Assembly (NCBI RefSeq): GCF_030272615.1 | Contig: NC_081406.1 | Coordinates: 214,616,997 to 214,680,996 of the forward strand | Length of the DNA stretch: 64,000 bases | Reading direction: 5' to 3' | From: Cryptomeria japonica | Taxonomy: Eukaryota; Streptophyta; Pinopsida; Cupressales; Cupressaceae | Shown: positions 38,098 to 49,815 of the stretch, one piece after another | How the letters are laid out: each line of letters begins with the position of its first letter | Position numbering within the stretch: position 1 is the first letter of the stretch | The notes under the pieces: model-generated | Told to the model about the DNA's origin: nothing | The model's database searches: none | Seen by the model: the letters and a program-made list of their open reading frames with translations, nothing else | Made by a program: the position numbers and the translations under genes

Positions 38098-38120
38098 CTA
38101 TATAGAGTTACTCTATATAG
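38098..38120. repeat. perfect 11-bp palindrome in LINE ORF1
   Basis: CTATATAGAGT, one T, then ACTCTATATAG. It sits at the stop between the two C-terminal blocks of ORF1. Too short a loop for an RNA regulatory role to be proposed. Confidence 0.85.
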
Positions 38121-39220
38121 GTTTTAATTCCTTGTCTAGAGATTTTGGGCCGAGACCAGAAGTATTAGAAGCTAAAAGTTTGATTTGGACAATTAAGGCA
38201 TTGTTAGATAGAATTTCTACTTTAGAAACCTTACTAGAATTACCTATTTTAGAAATGTCTAATGCTACTAATTCAGAAGGAAAGAGGTCATTCTTTTTAG
38301 AATTATCAATAGCACCAAGAGAATTTAAAATATTCCCAGAATCCTTCTTAGTAAAGTTTGAAATTGGCTCAGTCATTTTTATTGATTTATTCACGGAAAG
38401 AGAAATAGTAACCTGATTAAATTTCAACTGAAAAGTAGCATCATCTTTATTCAAATTTTTCCCATTATTATCAGTAAACTACTGAGACTGTAACATAGTG
38501 TTAGCATTAACATCTATTGGACCCGACACCTGATGAGTCTTCTTAAAATCCTTAAATAGCGAGGCATCTAAAATAAGGGGAGATTTCAAAAGCTCATAAC
38601 CTAGTTTCTCTATATTTTGACGCCAAAACCCCTCATGAGACTTGATATTACAAGTTTGGGGATGCAGAGTCTTAGGACTAAGTAAAACATAGATTTTTAC
38701 TAGAACCTCCCCCTCCACAAAATCCAAGCTGGATGTGACAAAAGTACCAAAGGAATTGCCAATTTGTTGCAGGACATTGGGATCCATGAATTCAAAGGGA
38801 AGTTTAGGAAGTCCAAACCAAAAGGGAGCAAATTTATTATTTAACCAAGCAGGAACAAAGAAAGGCTTCCAAGCAATAACCGAAAGAGTTTTTTCTAAAC
38901 CAGTGATGAGGAGAAACCAAAACCCTATCCCGAAACACAGGAGAGTCGAAAATAATAATAAAAGAATTTGATGAAACAAGCTGAAAGTAATGCATATGCA
39001 CTCAATGTTTCTGTAATTTAGTAAAAAGTTTGGACAAACAGATCTGATCCCCCCAAAGTTCCCTAATAATAGCATTCAAATGAAGGGAAAAAGCCTTTTT
39101 ATCAACATAAGATCCGAGGAGATCAATGCATGGAATCGGTACCCAAACTTGCAATGGAGGATCATTAGAATCACATGCCTTATCCTTTATGGGGCTAGCA
39201 TCATTTGGTTTTGGATTTAC

Positions 39221-39431
39221 CTAACCAAGCACCTGAGTCGCCGAAACTGAAACCCTAGCCTCCATCTTATTATTACCCATTTTGCCAAATTCCATTCCGG
39301 AAGCCCTAGCTTTTTTCTCCATATCTCGAGATCCAATCACCTAACTAATCACCTGATTCACAAGAACTGAGACCTTAGCCTCTGTCATATTATTACTTGA
39401 TTTTCCAGGTACCATAACAGAAACCCTAGCT
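39221..39431. repeat. duplicated segment of about 120 bp in 5' part of ORF1
   Basis: CACCTGA(G/T)TC...GAAACTGA(A/G)ACC(C/T)TAGCCTC...TATTATTAC occurs at 39228 and 39350. On the minus strand the protein repeats MTEAKVSVLVNQV and MEARVSVSATQV. Moderate divergence indicates an old duplication. Confidence 0.7.
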
Positions 39432-40207
39432 TCTTTCACCACTTCTCTAGAGACAACCACCAGTGCAAATGATCGATTCTTACCATGAGCAGACCCCTAT
39501 TTCAACCTTGGATTCCACTATAGCTGCCCTAGATCATAAAAATCCAAGTGCCAAGTGTAATTAGCCATGGGAAGTTGCCTATGAGGAAAGTGTCAGCGAT
39601 GTTTAAAAAACCCCTAGAAGTATTGAGACACTAGCCTAAACCATCAGCTGCGTATTGGCTTCGAAGGCAGAAATGCCTTATCCTCCCACTTGCCCTTGGT
39701 AAAAACCCACTGTGGGGTATGAGGTGGATCATCCCATGTTACATTGGCCCAAACCCCTAGTCATTGGCTATTGCCCATATCACCAAAAAATTGTAGAGCA
39801 GAGCTTCTATACTATATTAAGTATGAAAAAAAATATTAATGTTAGATTAAATTCCAACTAAATAATATTAAAAAGCTTCGATTGTTTCCTTTATCTTTAA
39901 TAAAATAATTTAAATTATTACTAATAAATTTTAGTTATCTTTAACTAATAAAATACTTTTTTGATTAATAAACTCAAATAAATAATTTTTTTTATTATTT
40001 CATAACACTCAAAAATTAATTTACAATCTTAAAATTACAAAATAAAATAAATTTCAAAAAGTAAATTAAAAAAAACTTTCTCTTAATATAATATGAAAGG
40101 GTACTAAAAAGAATTCTTTAAAATAGGAAACAACAAAAAAACGTTTTCTTTTAATGGATGGACAAATAAAGATATAATTATTATATTCGACAATCATAAA
40201 TAAAGGG

Positions 40208-40220
40208 TATTATATATATA

Positions 40221-40273
<53 letters not shown>
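40208..40273. repeat. (TA)n microsatellite
   Basis: About 33 TA units with one TTTA interruption near 40224. Confidence 0.95.
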
Positions 40274-40275
<2 letters not shown>

Positions 40276-40379
40276 AAATTTATATAATGATTTTGTGGTT
40301 TATTATTATTAATTTTTTTCTTGTTTAATAAAAACATAGATAAAATTTCTTGTTTACAGATATTGTACACAGGGACGAG

Positions 40380-40637
40380 TAATCCAGAGATAATAGACAA
40401 AGGTAGATGAATATTCCAGAGATAAATAGATAGAAATATTTGTACATAGAGGGATAAATTTCACAGATCATACTTTTGTGAGGTCAAGATTTTGCAGAGA
40501 GGTAGAACTCACATATTTCACTTTGGGAATAAAAGATTTCAAAAAATTTCACAGAGAGATATTTTTTCACAAATTATACTTTTCAAAGACAAATTTTTCC
40601 AAGAAATAAACACAGAGATAAATATATACATATGAGT

Positions 40638-40732
<95 letters not shown>

Positions 40733-40990
40733 TTTCAGAGAAATAAACACAAAGATTTCCCAAATATAAATATTTTTCAGAGAAATAAACATAGAGATTT
40801 CTAGAGAAAAATATTTTTCAAAGACAAATTTTTTCAGAGAAAAAACAGAGAGATTTCCTAGAGAAAATAATATTTTTCAGAGACAAATTTTTCCAGAGAA
40901 ATAAACATGAAATATATATATGTATATTCATAGGGATATATATAAACCTTTTGGGGATAAATTTTCACAGAGATGAATAAGCAAAGAGAT
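40380..40990. repeat. AGAGA-rich degenerate tandem region around a (GA)n run
   Basis: Units of about 45-55 bases with the core TTTTTCAGAGAAATAAACA(T/C)AGAGATTTC are repeated at least five times on both sides of the GA microsatellite at 40634-40729. The GA run probably grew from the AGAGA core. Confidence 0.7.
40634..40729. repeat. (GA)n microsatellite, about 45 units
   Basis: Nearly pure GA with one or two GT interruptions at its left end. Confidence 0.96.
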
Positions 40991-42041
40991 ATGCATTTCA
41001 CATAAAAACATTTTATTTCTTTTTGATCCCTATTCTAATTTTAAATCTCTTGGGAAAAAGTGCAACTTTTGAGCAAAAAAATGGAATCAAGGTAAAGGGA
41101 AGAAGAGCTTTTAACAATATTCTCATTGCATGTATATTTTGAAAGAAGTCTAATAATTATAGGCAAATTATACAAACTTTGTTTCCTATTTTCATATAAA
41201 TTCTTCTATCAAAATCTAAACCAATGAAGGGAATTTTTTTTGGAAAGGATATGCAATATTATTTTTAGCTACCCAAATTTATGATAGGAAAATAAAATTC
41301 TCTCTTCCATCAACTACATAAAACCCATTACAAATAAAACCTATGCATGCAAGTAAGAAAGATAAGAGATATTTTCCCTACAATATCTACCATACAAATA
41401 CATCATGAAAAAAGACAAGCAAGTGAACAAAAATGGAACCTGGATTGAACGAGAACTTGTTGTAGAACCGTCTCCAAATCTCCCCTTGATATTCTTCAAT
41501 CCTTCCTTGTAGCTCGGTGAGTATTCTTTAAGAACAAACTTAAAAAATCTACAATGAAATGTGGCTACAAAATTCTACTACTACTAACAAGCATCTATAG
41601 GAAATTGAGAAATTACTTCTTCACCAAAAATAACAATGAGCTCCCCCTTTTTTGAAAATCTTGTATTCAATATATAAAAAATGAGAGCCATTTCCCACTA
41701 AAAGAGAATTAAATGATTCACATATTCTTTTTTTTTTTCCAAAATAATTCCATGCAAAAGTGGGGGTTACATGCATATTAACTTTGAATTTGAAATTCTT
41801 TCATGAAAGGAATATTCCTTACAACTTGTCATAGTGACAGTTACATTTGACCATGCATTTTGAATTCAAACTTTTCTTCTAGAATCTTCTTATTTCTCCT
41901 ACACCATGTGCTCAATTAGAATGTTGACAAAAATAAATAATTTCCAAGTAAATTATGACCTCACATGTGAGTCACCACTATTCATTCTTCTCCCTTTAAA
42001 TTTTTTTAACCATATTAAATTTATAATTTCTAACAAACATT

Positions 42042-43527
42042 TGTTAATGTGAGGATCTGATTAACGGTGAGAGGAGGGGGGGGTGAATCAGTGATAATAG
42101 TAAACTGCAAACTTTCACCAATCTGAACAATACTTCACAAAATAATTTATAACCAATATCGGTAATTGATCAAACAATCACTTAATGCAAATTCACCAAA
42201 ACATCACTGGTAGCAACTTAAGTGTTCATCATTAAGCAAATATAGTAAATTCATCAAATGCATAATCCATCCACAACATTAACACAAATATTTTTCACAT
42301 GGAAACCCAAATGGGAAAAACCATGGTGGGAATTGGTACCCAGAAAATATGCACTCTTTCAAAATGCGCCCTATTAGGAGCCTAGCCCAGTTAGTAGCTT
42401 TACAACAATGCCCAGCTAAGAGAGGACCTTGTTAGGAGTCACCCAATCAAGAGATTTTACAAATGACATCTGTTAGGAGTAACCTTGTTGGAGGATTTAA
42501 ACCCAAACTAATGAGCCACCTGGTGAAGGAATTTACAAGATCAAGGCTGTTAGGACCTACCCAGTTAAGGGATTTTAATGCTTCTGCAATTGTTAGGAAA
42601 CAACAAATAAATAATCTGGACTCAACACTTCATAGCTTGCTATTATAGATCCTGGTCAACTCCAATCTACTTCTCTCATGTAGACATCTCAATCTGGTTT
42701 GACACACACTCACTTGTCTGATCACTGACACACTTAACCTTCTAAAACTCGACCTAAATATATTTTACAGTTAGGTTGGTCACAAAACCCTAACCTAAAA
42801 TGAATCTACATCATAGATCATATCAGATCATTAAAAATCATTACAGATCATCCTACAAATAATTACAACAAATTACAAGACAATTACAATTATTGAATGA
42901 TCATAACTCATCACCACACATCGATCTGATAAGCTGTCAAACCCTTAACACATTCTGCTAAGCACTTCGCTAATTCCCAAGAAATTTGATCCTTGTATGT
43001 GCCAAAACAACATCTTATCTCTTCACATGGATTTTGACACGTCATCATAAACTTATGAACATGAAAAGAATCACTGCCAAACCATAAATCATCAACGTTC
43101 AAAGATCTTGATACCAGTTCTCAAACCCTGACTGATTATATAATAGTCAATTACAAACATGACTTCTGGTTCTCCAAACATGATGTGGTTCAAGTCATAG
43201 ACTCATTATGATGTCATAAGCACACATTCTGAACCGCAACACCTGACTCAACACAGATTACTACCGCAACCATCTCCTTCACTATTCTTACTTACCGACT
43301 CACTGTAACTTGACAATTTTTCTTTTGAGCTCAATCCAATTCAATCCATTACCGGTTATATTTAATCAGTAGACAAAGATGACATACAAAGAATAAACAA
43401 ACATGGACAAATATTATTTCCATCAATGACAAAACAAATAACTAATCATAATATCATAGTTATATCATCACCAATAGTCCTTTACTGGTACACCATCATC
43501 TCAATCAGTTATGTCAACATGCCAACA
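42042..43527 (-). repeat. 3' LTR of copia B
   Basis: TGTTAATGTGAGG at the left, CATGCCAACA at the right, 1486 bp. Colinear with the copia A LTR (GAGAGGAGGGGGGGGTGAATC block, GGAAACCCAAATGGGAAAAA block, TTAGGAG subrepeats). Confidence 0.88.
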
Positions 43528-43547
43528 ATCTCCCCCTTTGGCATTGA
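43528..43547 (-). other. polypurine tract of copia B
   Basis: Minus strand TCAATGCCAAAGGGGGAGAT, next to the LTR start TGTTGGC. Confidence 0.85.
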
Positions 43548-43849
43548 TAGCAACACCAAAAACTACAACACCAAAATCTCATAATGAAATGTGTTATATC
43601 TGTTGTACATCATTGTTCGGTCATCAATTATTCTCCTTTGCTCTTCTTCTCCTATCATATTTCTTCTCCTCATGACTATTACATTTCTTCTCCCCCTTTG
43701 ACAATAATTCCAAAGGTGCAAAGGCATCTTCTGTCATCATCTCAGCTACTCCCCCTGAGGAGTAGCCTACTTTTCATCAATCTATAGTGAAAGATATTCA
43801 ATGAATCTACTAGATTGATGCTTCACCTGCATCCTAGTTGATCTTGGGT

Positions 43850-44061
43850 AGGGGTATAACCCCTAACTTACCTCTAAGATATTCAAAGTTAGCCTTAGGC
43901 AATTACTTAGTGAATTAATATGCCAACTGGTCTTTACTAGATACATGCTCCAATGTCACTTTCTTTTCCTGCACCCTTTCTCTTAGAAAGTGACACTTAA
44001 ATTCAATATGTTTAGTCCTTGCATGCAGTAATGGGTTCTTGGAAATGTTTATAGCACTATT
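43850..44061 (-). pseudogene. copia B RNase H, C-terminal part
   Basis: Minus strand NSAINISKNPLLHARTKHIEFK, HFLRERVQEKKVTLEHVSS and the TKxLPKANFEYLRxKLGV end block. It is the direct continuation of the RNase H that resumes at 50709. The break falls inside the CDNxSAI motif. Stops replace two codons near the end. Confidence 0.88.
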
Positions 44062-44961
44062 TGTTGGCAATTGACACTCATCGGATTCATTTTGTTGTCA
44101 TTGATGGAAAAATTATTAGATGAAAGTCATATACTGGCATTGGGAGGCATATACTAGCAGACACCAGCATTAGAGTATCCAAGATTATACTGGCATTGAC
44201 ACTGATGTCAGTACTTGAAGGAAGTCGGCATCAAGGAAGATTTATTTAGTAAATAATTTTGTAATTATTATCAAGGCCGACATTGAATAACTTTTGTAAT
44301 GTATGGTAAACCAACATAAGGCATATTGTTTGTAATGGGTATATAGGTCAGTCTTCTAGGTCATTTTGAATATGACATAGGATGTGACATAGGAGAATAT
44401 AGAAGAACTATATAATGCAAAGTATTTGTATGTAGATCATTTATATGTGATTGTTATATCATGCAATGATTTGTAGATAGCTTGGAAAGTATTATTGGAG
44501 GAGAAGAGATATCGGTAGTAGTGTTCAGGGTTTATGAACCAGTACCGAGCAGAGCTAGAACTAGAACTCTATTTGGCATAGAAGATGCATTTTTTGAATT
44601 CATTTTTATTGTTCTACTTCAGCATAAGCTTGTAGTCAATGAGACTCTTTAGTGATGAGTAGTATACTCTAGGAAGTATGCCTTCCTACATGTGCAGGCC
44701 CCCATTATATGTAATATCCTTTCATATGGCCAGTGAACTGATATTGTGGGTCACAAATCCCACTGTGGTATTTCCTCTTTGTGGTTTTCCATGTATAAAT
44801 TTTGCATGCTATGGTGTTCATTTATGTGGATGGTTTATTTGCTTCATGTTATATTTTTATCTATTTATCGGTTTATATGTGTATGGTATAAAAGGATAAA
44901 ATATTATCTTACCGACAGAAAATTGATTCACCCCCCCTCTCAGTGTTCTTGGATGCCAACA
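44062..44961 (+). repeat. 5' LTR of element C
   Basis: TGTTGGCAATTGACACTC to TTCTTGGATGCCAACA, 900 bp. Pairs with 49816-50708. Contains the CACCCCCCCTCTCAGTG block near its end and GTGGGTCACAAATCCCAC, both shared in inverted form with D, E and the copia LTRs. Confidence 0.92.
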
Positions 44962-44963
44962 AT

Positions 44964-44975
44964 TGGTATCAGATC
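44964..44975 (+). other. primer binding site of element C
   Basis: TGGTATCAGATC, one change from TGGTATCAGAGC, two bases after the LTR. Confidence 0.88.
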
Positions 44976-45035
44976 CTAGTACCTCGAAAGAAGTTTAACA
45001 ACTTGAGGAAGATCCTGAAACCGAAATCTTTAAAC

Positions 45036-46127
45036 ATGGCTATGGCAAAGAAAATTGAGATGGCTCTTGAGGATTATGATGCTAAAAGGATGAAGAACTT
45101 AAAATTGCAAGATGAATTAAATTCCACTAATGAATTCATTCGTATCCTGGAAGAAAGGTTATCATCTACTCAAGCCAAGAGGAAGGAACTTTTACAAAAC
45201 CCGGATGATGAGGAGAAGAATGCACTTAAGGAACAATGTCAAAAACTAAGTCAAGCAAACATGCTCATGAAGAATGAAATGCAAGATTTGACAATGAGGT
45301 TATCAAAATATATTGAGGATAGAAAGAAGGGGATAATCTTGTTATATCTCTGAAGAAAATTTTTGATGAATGTGGTAGATTGACTCATGAGAATAATTTG
45401 TTGAGAATTGACTTGGCACACTCCCAAAACAATGAACAAGAACTTGAAAGACAAATAGCTACTTTGAGAGATGATCTGACTACTGCAAGTGAGTATAAAT
45501 AAAAATTCAGGAATAGTGCTGCACAAATGGATGACTTATTGAAAAGACAAAGGCAGATTGATGATTCTAGAGGACTTGAATTTGTACAAGGTGAAAACTC
45601 TGGTACTACAAATGAGGATCAGACAACTGGTATGCAGAACTCATCAGAATAGAGGAAACCGGTAAGGCAATCTAATGCTTATAAATTCAATGGTAGATGT
45701 TTTGTTTGCAATAAATTTGGGCATATGGCTAAACAATGTAGATATAAAGCAAATCAAAACTACAATTTTATTCCTTGTCAATGCACAAATTGCAAGAAAT
45801 ATGGTCATAGATCAGAAAATTATAGAATGAATGTTAAATGTCATGCATGTGGAAAGTTTGGACATTTTGCTAATCAATGTAGGTCAAGGAATGACACTGG
45901 ATATGTTAAAGCAATTCAAAAGAACAATTTTATATGTTATGCATGCAACAAAAATAGGTCATATTGCTAAGTATTGTAGAAGCAAGACTCAACTGGTTAG
46001 CAATGATAAAGATAATGAGAAAGGAAAGTAGAAGGTAGATGAAATACAACAAGATCACACCAAGAGATGGGTTAGAAAGTATGAAGAACCAAGTGGAGAT
46101 GGATCTACACTAGTAACTCCACCATAG
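45036..46127 (+). pseudogene. element C ORF1: coiled-coil protein with four CCHC-type knuckles
   Basis: Start ATG at 45036 (MAMAKKIEMALEDYDAKRMK), aligned with the start in D. N-terminal half is a heptad-rich coiled coil (ILEERLSSTQAKRKELLQN, LKEQCQKLSQANMLMKNEM, ENNLLRIDLAHSQNNEQELE). C-terminal half has four knuckles: CFVCNKFGHMAKQC (about 45698), CTNCKKYGHRSENY (about 45787, last Cys changed to Tyr), CHACGKFGHFANQC (about 45841), CYACNKIGHIAKYC (about 45940, split by a one-base insertion near 45953). A basic tail follows with WVRKYEE and TPP-stop. Breaks: frameshift near 45340, TAA near 45501, TAG near 45651. Likely a Gag-like RNA-binding protein, by architecture only: there is no recognisable capsid domain. 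Confidence 0.85.
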
Positions 46128-46487
46128 AACAAAGCATTCCTGCACTGACAAGAAATTCCACCAATAAATGAGACATAGGCCTTAGGGGCTGGAAAATTCA
46201 TTGCAAATAATGCTTATTCCCCTGGAGGAGATTGAAAGAAATCTGAAGAGTCAAGTTCATCATTGTTGAAGGTTCACTCAACATAAAACTAACATCTAAT
46301 AGGGTACATTGCGAAGTATTTACGATAGAGAAAGATTAGGGTTTTATTTGCTAATAAAAAGGAAAAGTGAATTCATTTTCACTCACCCTGCATTCAAGCT
46401 TTCAGAGCAAAGTTAAGGAAAATCTCAGGCAAATTAAGAGCGAACAAAGGCATTCTGAAAGGATTTCAAGAAGTTATCTGAGAAGCA

Positions 46488-49400
46488 TTGAATTTTCCAT
46501 CAATGTTCACTTTCAGGTATTCTTCAAAACTTGCATCTAGATCTTTAGCTCCTACTTTCATTGCAAACCCCACCATTGTCGAAGTCAAGCATAGGTTAAG
46601 GCTCATATTCAAGGAGGTTCCCTTGATTACTAAGAAAGAAGACTCTGTGGGAGCATTTTCTAGGGTTCCTGATGGTGTGATGTATGTTGAAGATGTGAGG
46701 GCATACATTCACTACACCCTTGAAGATCTAGGCACAAATGAAATCAAAGGCATGTATCAATCTGTGATACTAGGAGACTCCGGAACAGTCAAGCCAAAAT
46801 ACAAAGCAATTGAGGATCTAAGGCTAACTAGTATTCTGTACATACCAGAATTCAAAGATGAGGTCATTAGAAACATTCTAAGTAGGGTTCACAATGAGTT
46901 CATTTGGCTAGATCGGCCTTACATGATCACCAAGGAGTCTATTCAAGCAGTCACTGACTTACCCAAAGTCAGACAAGAACCTGGCAAGAAAATTTCCAAC
47001 ACTGAGGTCGAGAAATTAACTAGTACAACTCCTGATAGCACATTGATGAGGATCAACACAATCACCGATATTGATGTTAAATTTGCAAGCATGATAATAG
47101 GTTATAAGGTAACTCAATCTAATTGATTGAATTCTGTTGCTAGTTCTTGCAATCATGCTGCATATCAGATACTAAGAAATAATGCAAAATAGGATTTATG
47201 TGAATGTTTGAGGAATGAATTGATGTTGAACCTTGGAAAGATCAAGGGAGTTAAGAAAGGAACTTTTAGATATGAAAATTTGATTGTTTATTTAATGCTT
47301 TACTTCCTTTAATGAGCTACCCAGTCTAGGGAAGAAGCATTGGGCTCATGACATACTGGTAGGTATGCAGATAAAGGAAGTAATCATTGGTCTTGGTACC
47401 GATAGAGATAAGAAACTTTGGGGTTGCTTCAAAACATTCCAAGAAAACATGAGGCAGAGGGAAAGAATATAAAAGCACATTGTGGAGAAGTAATCTACTG
47501 ATATCTATTTTATGGTAAAAACTGATGAAACTCTTATGGAAGTAGTTGAACCTAGAACCTAGGACCATATGGGTTATTGAGCTTGAACTGTATGCAAAAA
47601 TGTTGCTTGAAGCTCCATTGGATGAGAAAATAGAGCATTTTGGCATGACAGAAGAGAAGGCCCTTGAAGTCAAAACTGGCTTCAATAGGAAGAGAAGAGA
47701 GAAGAAAATAGAAAATATGTCTGTATATGTATAGGACGTAATTCATAAAATAGACACTCAATTGGGTTCTAGATCCAAACTGATAGTAGCTAGTACTGCA
47801 GAAGTGAAGAAGCCTAAAGCTTACATTTCTACCATCACTTCTGATTTTGACCCTGAGGACAATGAACCTCTAGCTTTCAGAAGGGTACAAAGCAAGAAAG
47901 TAGATCAACCACCAATAGAGCAGAAGAAGGTAGACCCTAGGAGGAGACTTGTTAGAAAGGCAACTAAACCTACTACACTACCACCTCCAGCAAGGAAGTC
48001 TATACAAAAGAGAAAACTAGTTACATCTACTCCGGAAACCACAATCAAAAAGAAGAAGAGTGATGACACTGAGTCTGGTAAGACTAAAATGACCTGTGTT
48101 GAATTAATTGATGAAATTACAAAGGATGGAATGTTGAAAAATGTATCTAAGTATTATGAGGATTTAGAAGAAAGTGAGAAAAATGAGATTGAAGAGGCAA
48201 TTTTATTATACATGGATATATATAAGAAAGCCTTAGTAGAAATTTTGAAGGAAATTCCTCTATCATTGTACAATAAATTAGATTCTAAAAGACTTGATGC
48301 AATCAAGAGGGATAGAGAAATTAAGGAAGTAGAACTTTTGGAAATGTGTGGTGCTATAAACAATGAGGAAATGAAAAGATGCATAGATGTTGCAAACATA
48401 ATAGTATTTAGTAGTAAACCCTGACAAATAAGCCTAATGATGGGCAGAGTTAATGAGGTGATAAATGAGACCAGTAAGGGTTGGACCAAATTCTTCTAGA
48501 AGAATCTAGATTTTCTCACATCTCATGAAGAATTTGTTAAGGCAACGACTTCCACCATTCTAGATAAAACAAAAGGGAAAGGTATTTTGGGAAGTTCAAC
48601 TCCAATTTTGACTAAATTGACAGCAACTATAGATATACAGACACAACCGGCTATAAAGGAAAGTGTACAGTCTATACCGGCACAAACTATTTTTGAGCAA
48701 GGCAATGTACAAGATTCTGTGAATATTGTGGATAGTCCTCCACCAGCAGTAATTGACACTGCACCAAGTGGCGAATCCACCAGTGCTAAAGAAGATAAGG
48801 TAAAGGGAATTGAGTCTACACCAGGAGTTCATATTGACTCCCTAGCAAAGATTTTGGCAATTAACACTTCTCAAGAAGAAATCAGTCACTGAGATGAGTC
48901 CAACTGAGTTAATGGTAATGGCTACTCAGAGGGATCTATAGATAAGGTAATAATAGATCAATCAGTTATAGTATTGCATAATTTAATCCTTGATTGTCAG
49001 ATTGATAATGAAGCAAGCCCTTCCAAAAAGCTTAAGGCACTAACAGAGTACATATCTAACAATTTTCAATCACTGCAGCAGATATCAGGCTAATAGGCAT
49101 TAGAAAGATTTACTGTGGCTAAGAGATATCCACATGGTCTTTTGTAACATAGGAATTCTTACAAAAAATGTAGATAATAGATTAAAGGAATTACATGATA
49201 AGGTAGCTAGCATTGCAAACTCTTTTGATGGATTAACCGCATTAACAACATCTTTTGTTGGACAAATTTTTTCCTTAGAGAACCAAAATTTTTCTTTTGA
49301 GAAGGAGAGAGATAAATTCATTAGGAGAGAAAGAAGTCTTAGAGGATTGGTGAGTCCTAGATTGTATTCACTAGGTGTACGTAAAAGAGAGTGTATGGAC

Positions 49401-49568
49401 ATGATTGCTAAACCCACACTAGTAGAGGTCAAAGAGAAGGAAAAACTAGCCCACTTACTTAGTGGACTAGCATCCATATCTGATACCTTCAAAACTGGCT
49501 GGGACACATACCTACAGTTACTAGATAAGGCTTACCCAAAAATTTTGAAGTTAGTCAAGCTCCAATAA
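46488..49568 (+). pseudogene. element C ORF2: large conserved protein of unknown function
   Basis: Aligns throughout with ORF2 of D. In order: N-terminal globular region 46530-47290 (APTFIANPTIVEV, VMYVEDVRAYIHYTLEDLG, LTSILYIPEFKDEVIRNILS, ITDIDVKFASMIIGYK). A second region lies about 47220-47700 (KGTFRYENLIVYLMLYF, FMVKTDETLMEVVEPRT). A Pro/Lys-rich linker follows (47900-48060, with KRKLVTSTPE and KKKKSDD). A helical domain is at 48090-48400 (LIDEITKDGMLKNVSKYYED, AILLYMDIYKKALVEILKEI). Then a Ser/Thr/Pro-rich linker and a C-terminal coiled coil 49140-49568 (FEKERDKFIRRERSL, GLVSPRLYSLGVRK). D reads MASSS where C has lost its ATG (LASRS). Breaks include TGA for CGA at 47125, TAA TGA near 47311 and frameshifts near 47400-47560. 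No enzyme motif recognised. Confidence 0.8.
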
Positions 49569-49800
49569 AACAAACAAGTACTTATTCATTCTTTTGCTTT
49601 GAATTCTTTCAATTTTTTCACCAGTCTTTGGAATTGATGCTAAAGGGGGAGTATGTATATATGGGAAAAATATCTGAAAATATCAAACAAAAACCTATGG
49701 GAAGGACATCAGAATATCAGAAGGAGTATATTGCTTATGGGGAGCATATTTCAGTTGAACCGGTAGGGAATCCATTTTTCACATGAGTGTTGCCATCAAT

Positions 49801-49815
49801 GCCAAAGGGGGAGAT
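49801..49815 (+). other. polypurine tract of element C
   Basis: GCCAAAGGGGGAGAT directly before TGTTGG; identical to the tract of copia A and B. Confidence 0.9.

Larger units (their letters stand above)
37670..39500 (-). pseudogene. LINE ORF1, DUF4283-like RNA-binding protein
   Basis: Reading begins near 39500 (KNRSFALVVVSREVVKEARVS) and contains a duplicated segment (see 39221-39431). The recognisable domain is VWVPIPCIDLLGSYVDKKAF, LNAIIRELWGDQI, then after a frame change near 38910 EKTLSVIAWKPFFVPAW, FAPFWFGLPKLPFEFMDPNV and QQIGNSFGTFVTSSLDFVEG. This is the WVRLPxLPLxxWxxxxLxxIGxxxG pattern of plant LINE ORF1 (DUF4283). The usual CCHC knuckle is not seen. The C-terminal part is Ser/Pro/Lys-rich with a stop near 38113 and ends at 37669, overlapping the ORF2 start. 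ORF1 proteins coat the LINE RNA. Confidence 0.78.
30785..39847 (-). mobile_element. plant L1-type LINE, about 9 kb, full length
   Basis: Non-LTR retrotransposon on the minus strand. ORF1 has a DUF4283-like domain. ORF2 has endonuclease, reverse transcriptase, zf-RVT-like domain and RNase H. A long 3' region and an A-rich end (T-run at 30789-30797) follow. A 19-bp target duplication with one mismatch flanks it (30766-30784 and 39848-39866), which is the hallmark of target-primed reverse transcription and shows the 5' end is complete or nearly so. At 9.06 kb it is long for a plant L1. Part of the excess is a 624-bp in-frame duplication, and most of it is a roughly 2-kb 3' region. Confidence 0.92.
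39867..42041. mobile_element. LTR-like element X, fifth segment
   Basis: Continues after the LINE target duplication. AT-rich, with TA and GA microsatellites. From about 41050 to 42041 it is a second, diverged, same-orientation copy of 17800-19200 without the SINE. Ends where the copia B LTR starts (flank ACATT at 42037-42041). No gene. Confidence 0.5.

Noticed and set aside
40539-40792. Ser-Leu repeat frames on the minus strand
   Set aside because: Translation of the GA microsatellite.
44678-44979. Two plus-strand frames with hydrophobic, signal-peptide-like sequence
   Set aside because: Inside the 5' LTR of element C. A similar frame in the 3' LTR (50493-50690) follows from LTR identity, not from coding constraint.
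45036-49568. Host gene cluster: zinc-knuckle protein plus coiled-coil protein
   Set aside because: Both are bounded by LTRs, primer site, polypurine tract and a target duplication, and recur in D in the other orientation.
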